DNA from: Gemmatimonadota bacterium
Lineage (GTDB): Bacteria; Gemmatimonadota; Gemmatimonadetes; Gemmatimonadales; GWC2-71-9
Length of the DNA stretch: 13,791 nucleotides
Direction: 5' to 3'
Assembly: GCA_003220855.1 (NCBI GenBank)
Contig: QHTP01000142.1
Coordinates: forward strand, 1-13,791
The notes beneath the pieces were generated by a model. The model worked only from the letters and a program-made list of their open reading frames with translations. It was not told the origin of the DNA and did no database searches. Shown piece by piece: positions 12,674-13,791 of this stretch. The position numbers were made by a program, and so were the translations under genes. The first letter of the stretch is position 1. Each line of letters opens with the position of its first letter.

Positions 12674-13791
12674 CTATGTCTCCGCCCCCACCCCCGCCCC
12701 CGTGCCCCGCGACCCGCCTGCCCGGCGCTGTGCCCGCCACACCACCATGAACCCGAGCCCCAGCGTCAGCGCCATCGCAACGACCGGGGAGACAAAGACC
12801 CGCGGCGGCGTCGGTTGATCGAGGGCGAGGAAGTACCACGTGCTCACGGCCAGCCGCGAGCCGTGTTCCCCGTTTGAGCCATCCCAGGCGAAGAAGGCGA
12901 CCGGGATGGCGCGGCCTGCCACAAACTGAAGTTCGTTCGCCGTATCGGGGGTCGCAAGGGACCGGGTGAGCACGACGCGCCACTCTCCGTGGTCCCACAC
13001 CGCCTGACTCTCCGGCGCGGCCCCCAGCGTGTCGAACTGCTCGAGTCCGCGCGCCAACCCCGCGACCGTCCTCCGCGGCTCGCTGGTCCACCGCCACTGG
13101 TAGACCGGGTCTGTCCCCGTCCCCATCAAGAAATACGGGCGCTCCATCCCATCGGGGATGTGGCGCGGGAGCTGCACGGCGACCTGATCCGGCCACACGC
13201 CCGCCACGGCCGGGGTCGAGTCGTCGCTCGCCACCGTCTCGAGCACCCGCCTCTCGAGCGCGAGCCATGCCGTGTCCGGGCTCAGCGTGCGGTCGTCCCA
13301 GCAAAGCCGCAGAGCGAGCTCACGCCCGTTGTGCACCGCCTGTACCCACACGCCGGAGACCGTTGGGGCGAACCAGCGAGGCTTGCGGATCACCTGGCCG
13401 ACGAGCGGGAACCAGTAGCGGTCTACCCGCGCCCAGGTCGTGTCGTCGGGCGCCGCGGGCAGCGTGCCGCCGAGCTGCGGCGCGTGGATCACGTCCCGCA
13501 CCTCGGGCTCCCGCGCCGGCGAGAGGCTGCGCACGTATTGGGAGAGCCGCCACAGCTCCTCGTCGGTGAGGAATTTCTGGTCGATGAGGTCCGAGAACGA
13601 CGGCATCGGCGTGCCGTCGAGCCCGGTGCGCAGCCGCCGGTAGATGTCCTCGGTCCTGCCGCCTCCCCGGAATCGCCAACTCTGGTGGAGGTCCGCGGCG
13701 AAGATGGGGAATCCCGCGTCGTCCTTGAGGGTAGGCGCCGAAGGGCCGTCGCCCCGGCCCTGATCGCCGTGGCACTTACGGCACCCGATCG
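12674..13791 (-). CDS. Membrane-anchored cytochrome c / ethylbenzene-dehydrogenase-like heme b protein (5' end outside window)
   Basis: The frame is open from the window edge, so the N-terminus is missing. The first visible residues IGCRKCHGDQGRGDG hold a CxxCH heme c motif (13783-13769). GTPMPSFSDL follows 55 residues later with the likely axial Met (codon 13606), and the domain ends at LWRLSQYVRSL. Then comes about 220 residues resembling the heme b-binding subunit of ethylbenzene dehydrogenase/DMSO reductase: VAVQLPRHIPDG, ERPYFLMGTGTDPVYQWRW and AFFAWDGSNGEHGSRLAVST. One membrane helix (VFVSPVVAMALTLGLGF, about 12740-12803) and a short basic tail end it, so the heme domains face outside. 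It lies 88 bases upstream of the cupredoxin gene. It probably feeds electrons toward the oxidase, perhaps with a cytochrome bc-type complex beyond the window; this is inference. Confidence 0.88.
   Translation of the reverse strand, partial: IGCRKCHGDQGRGDGPSAPTLKDDAGFPIFAADLHQSWRFRGGGRTEDIYRRLRTGLDGTPMPSFSDLIDQKFLTDEELWRLSQYVRSLSPAREPEVRDVIHAPQLGGTLPAAPDDTTWARVDRYWFPLVGQVIRKPRWFAPTVSGVWVQAVHNGRELALRLCWDDRTLSPDTAWLALERRVLETVASDDSTPAVAGVWPDQVAVQLPRHIPDGMERPYFLMGTGTDPVYQWRWTSEPRRTVAGLARGLEQFDTLGAAPESQAVWDHGEWRVVLTRSLATPDTANELQFVAGRAIPVAFFAWDGSNGEHGSRLAVSTWYFLALDQPTPPRVFVSPVVAMALTLGLGFMVVWRAQRRAGGSRGTGAGVGAET

Noticed and set aside
12636..12680. AT-rich patch upstream of the cupredoxin gene as a promoter
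   Set aside because: It is AT-richer than its surroundings, but no hexamer pair with proper spacing was convincing on the minus strand.

Overview
The window is high-GC bacterial chromosome with tightly packed, often overlapping genes. The gene set suggests an aerobic diderm, most likely Gemmatimonadota or a relative: an aa3/caa3-type oxidase cluster, a coproporphyrin-type heme pathway, a cytochrome c fused to an ethylbenzene-dehydrogenase-like heme domain, and a TonB-receptor remnant. This assignment is inferred from gene content and GC, not from a marker gene.

Layout. Positions 1-133 (minus) hold only the C-terminal end of a TonB-dependent receptor, followed by lepB (227-949, minus). A short divergent spacer carries a clear extended -10 promoter for a plus-strand pair: an unknown 105-residue protein (1027-1344) and transketolase (1341-3386). 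Everything from 3428 to the right edge is one minus-strand series. In transcription order it runs: cytochrome c/heme-b membrane protein (12674-13791, cut by the window end), cupredoxin-like protein, oxidase subunits II, I, III and IV, heme O synthase ctaB, two small membrane proteins, coproheme decarboxylase fused to a Rieske domain, hemE, hemH and hemY. Spacings are short or negative, so this looks like a respiratory and heme-supply operon. HemE makes coproporphyrinogen III, HemY oxidises it, HemH inserts iron, HemQ decarboxylates to heme b, and CtaB would farnesylate heme b toward heme A for the oxidase. No ctaA is in the window.

Two things stand out. First, HemQ carries a C-terminal Rieske [2Fe-2S] domain with all four ligands. 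Second, several genes lack internal pieces relative to their families. CtaD (subunit I) lacks the segment with the CuB histidine and cross-linked tyrosine. CtaB lacks its first prenyl-binding motif and is frameshifted. HemY lacks about 100 central residues. The cupredoxin lacks a signal peptide, and the TonB receptor is reduced to its tail. Three of the internal junctions lie on short inverted repeats. These may be real deletions or assembly errors, and the sequence alone cannot decide.

The hemY-hemH-hemE-hemQ block is bracketed by two near-identical four-unit heptamer arrays (3400-3427 and 7565-7592). The left array abuts the hemY stop codon. The right one forms the end of a small membrane-protein gene. 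No rRNA, tRNA, CRISPR array or insertion sequence was seen, and no stretch over 300 bases lacks a gene.
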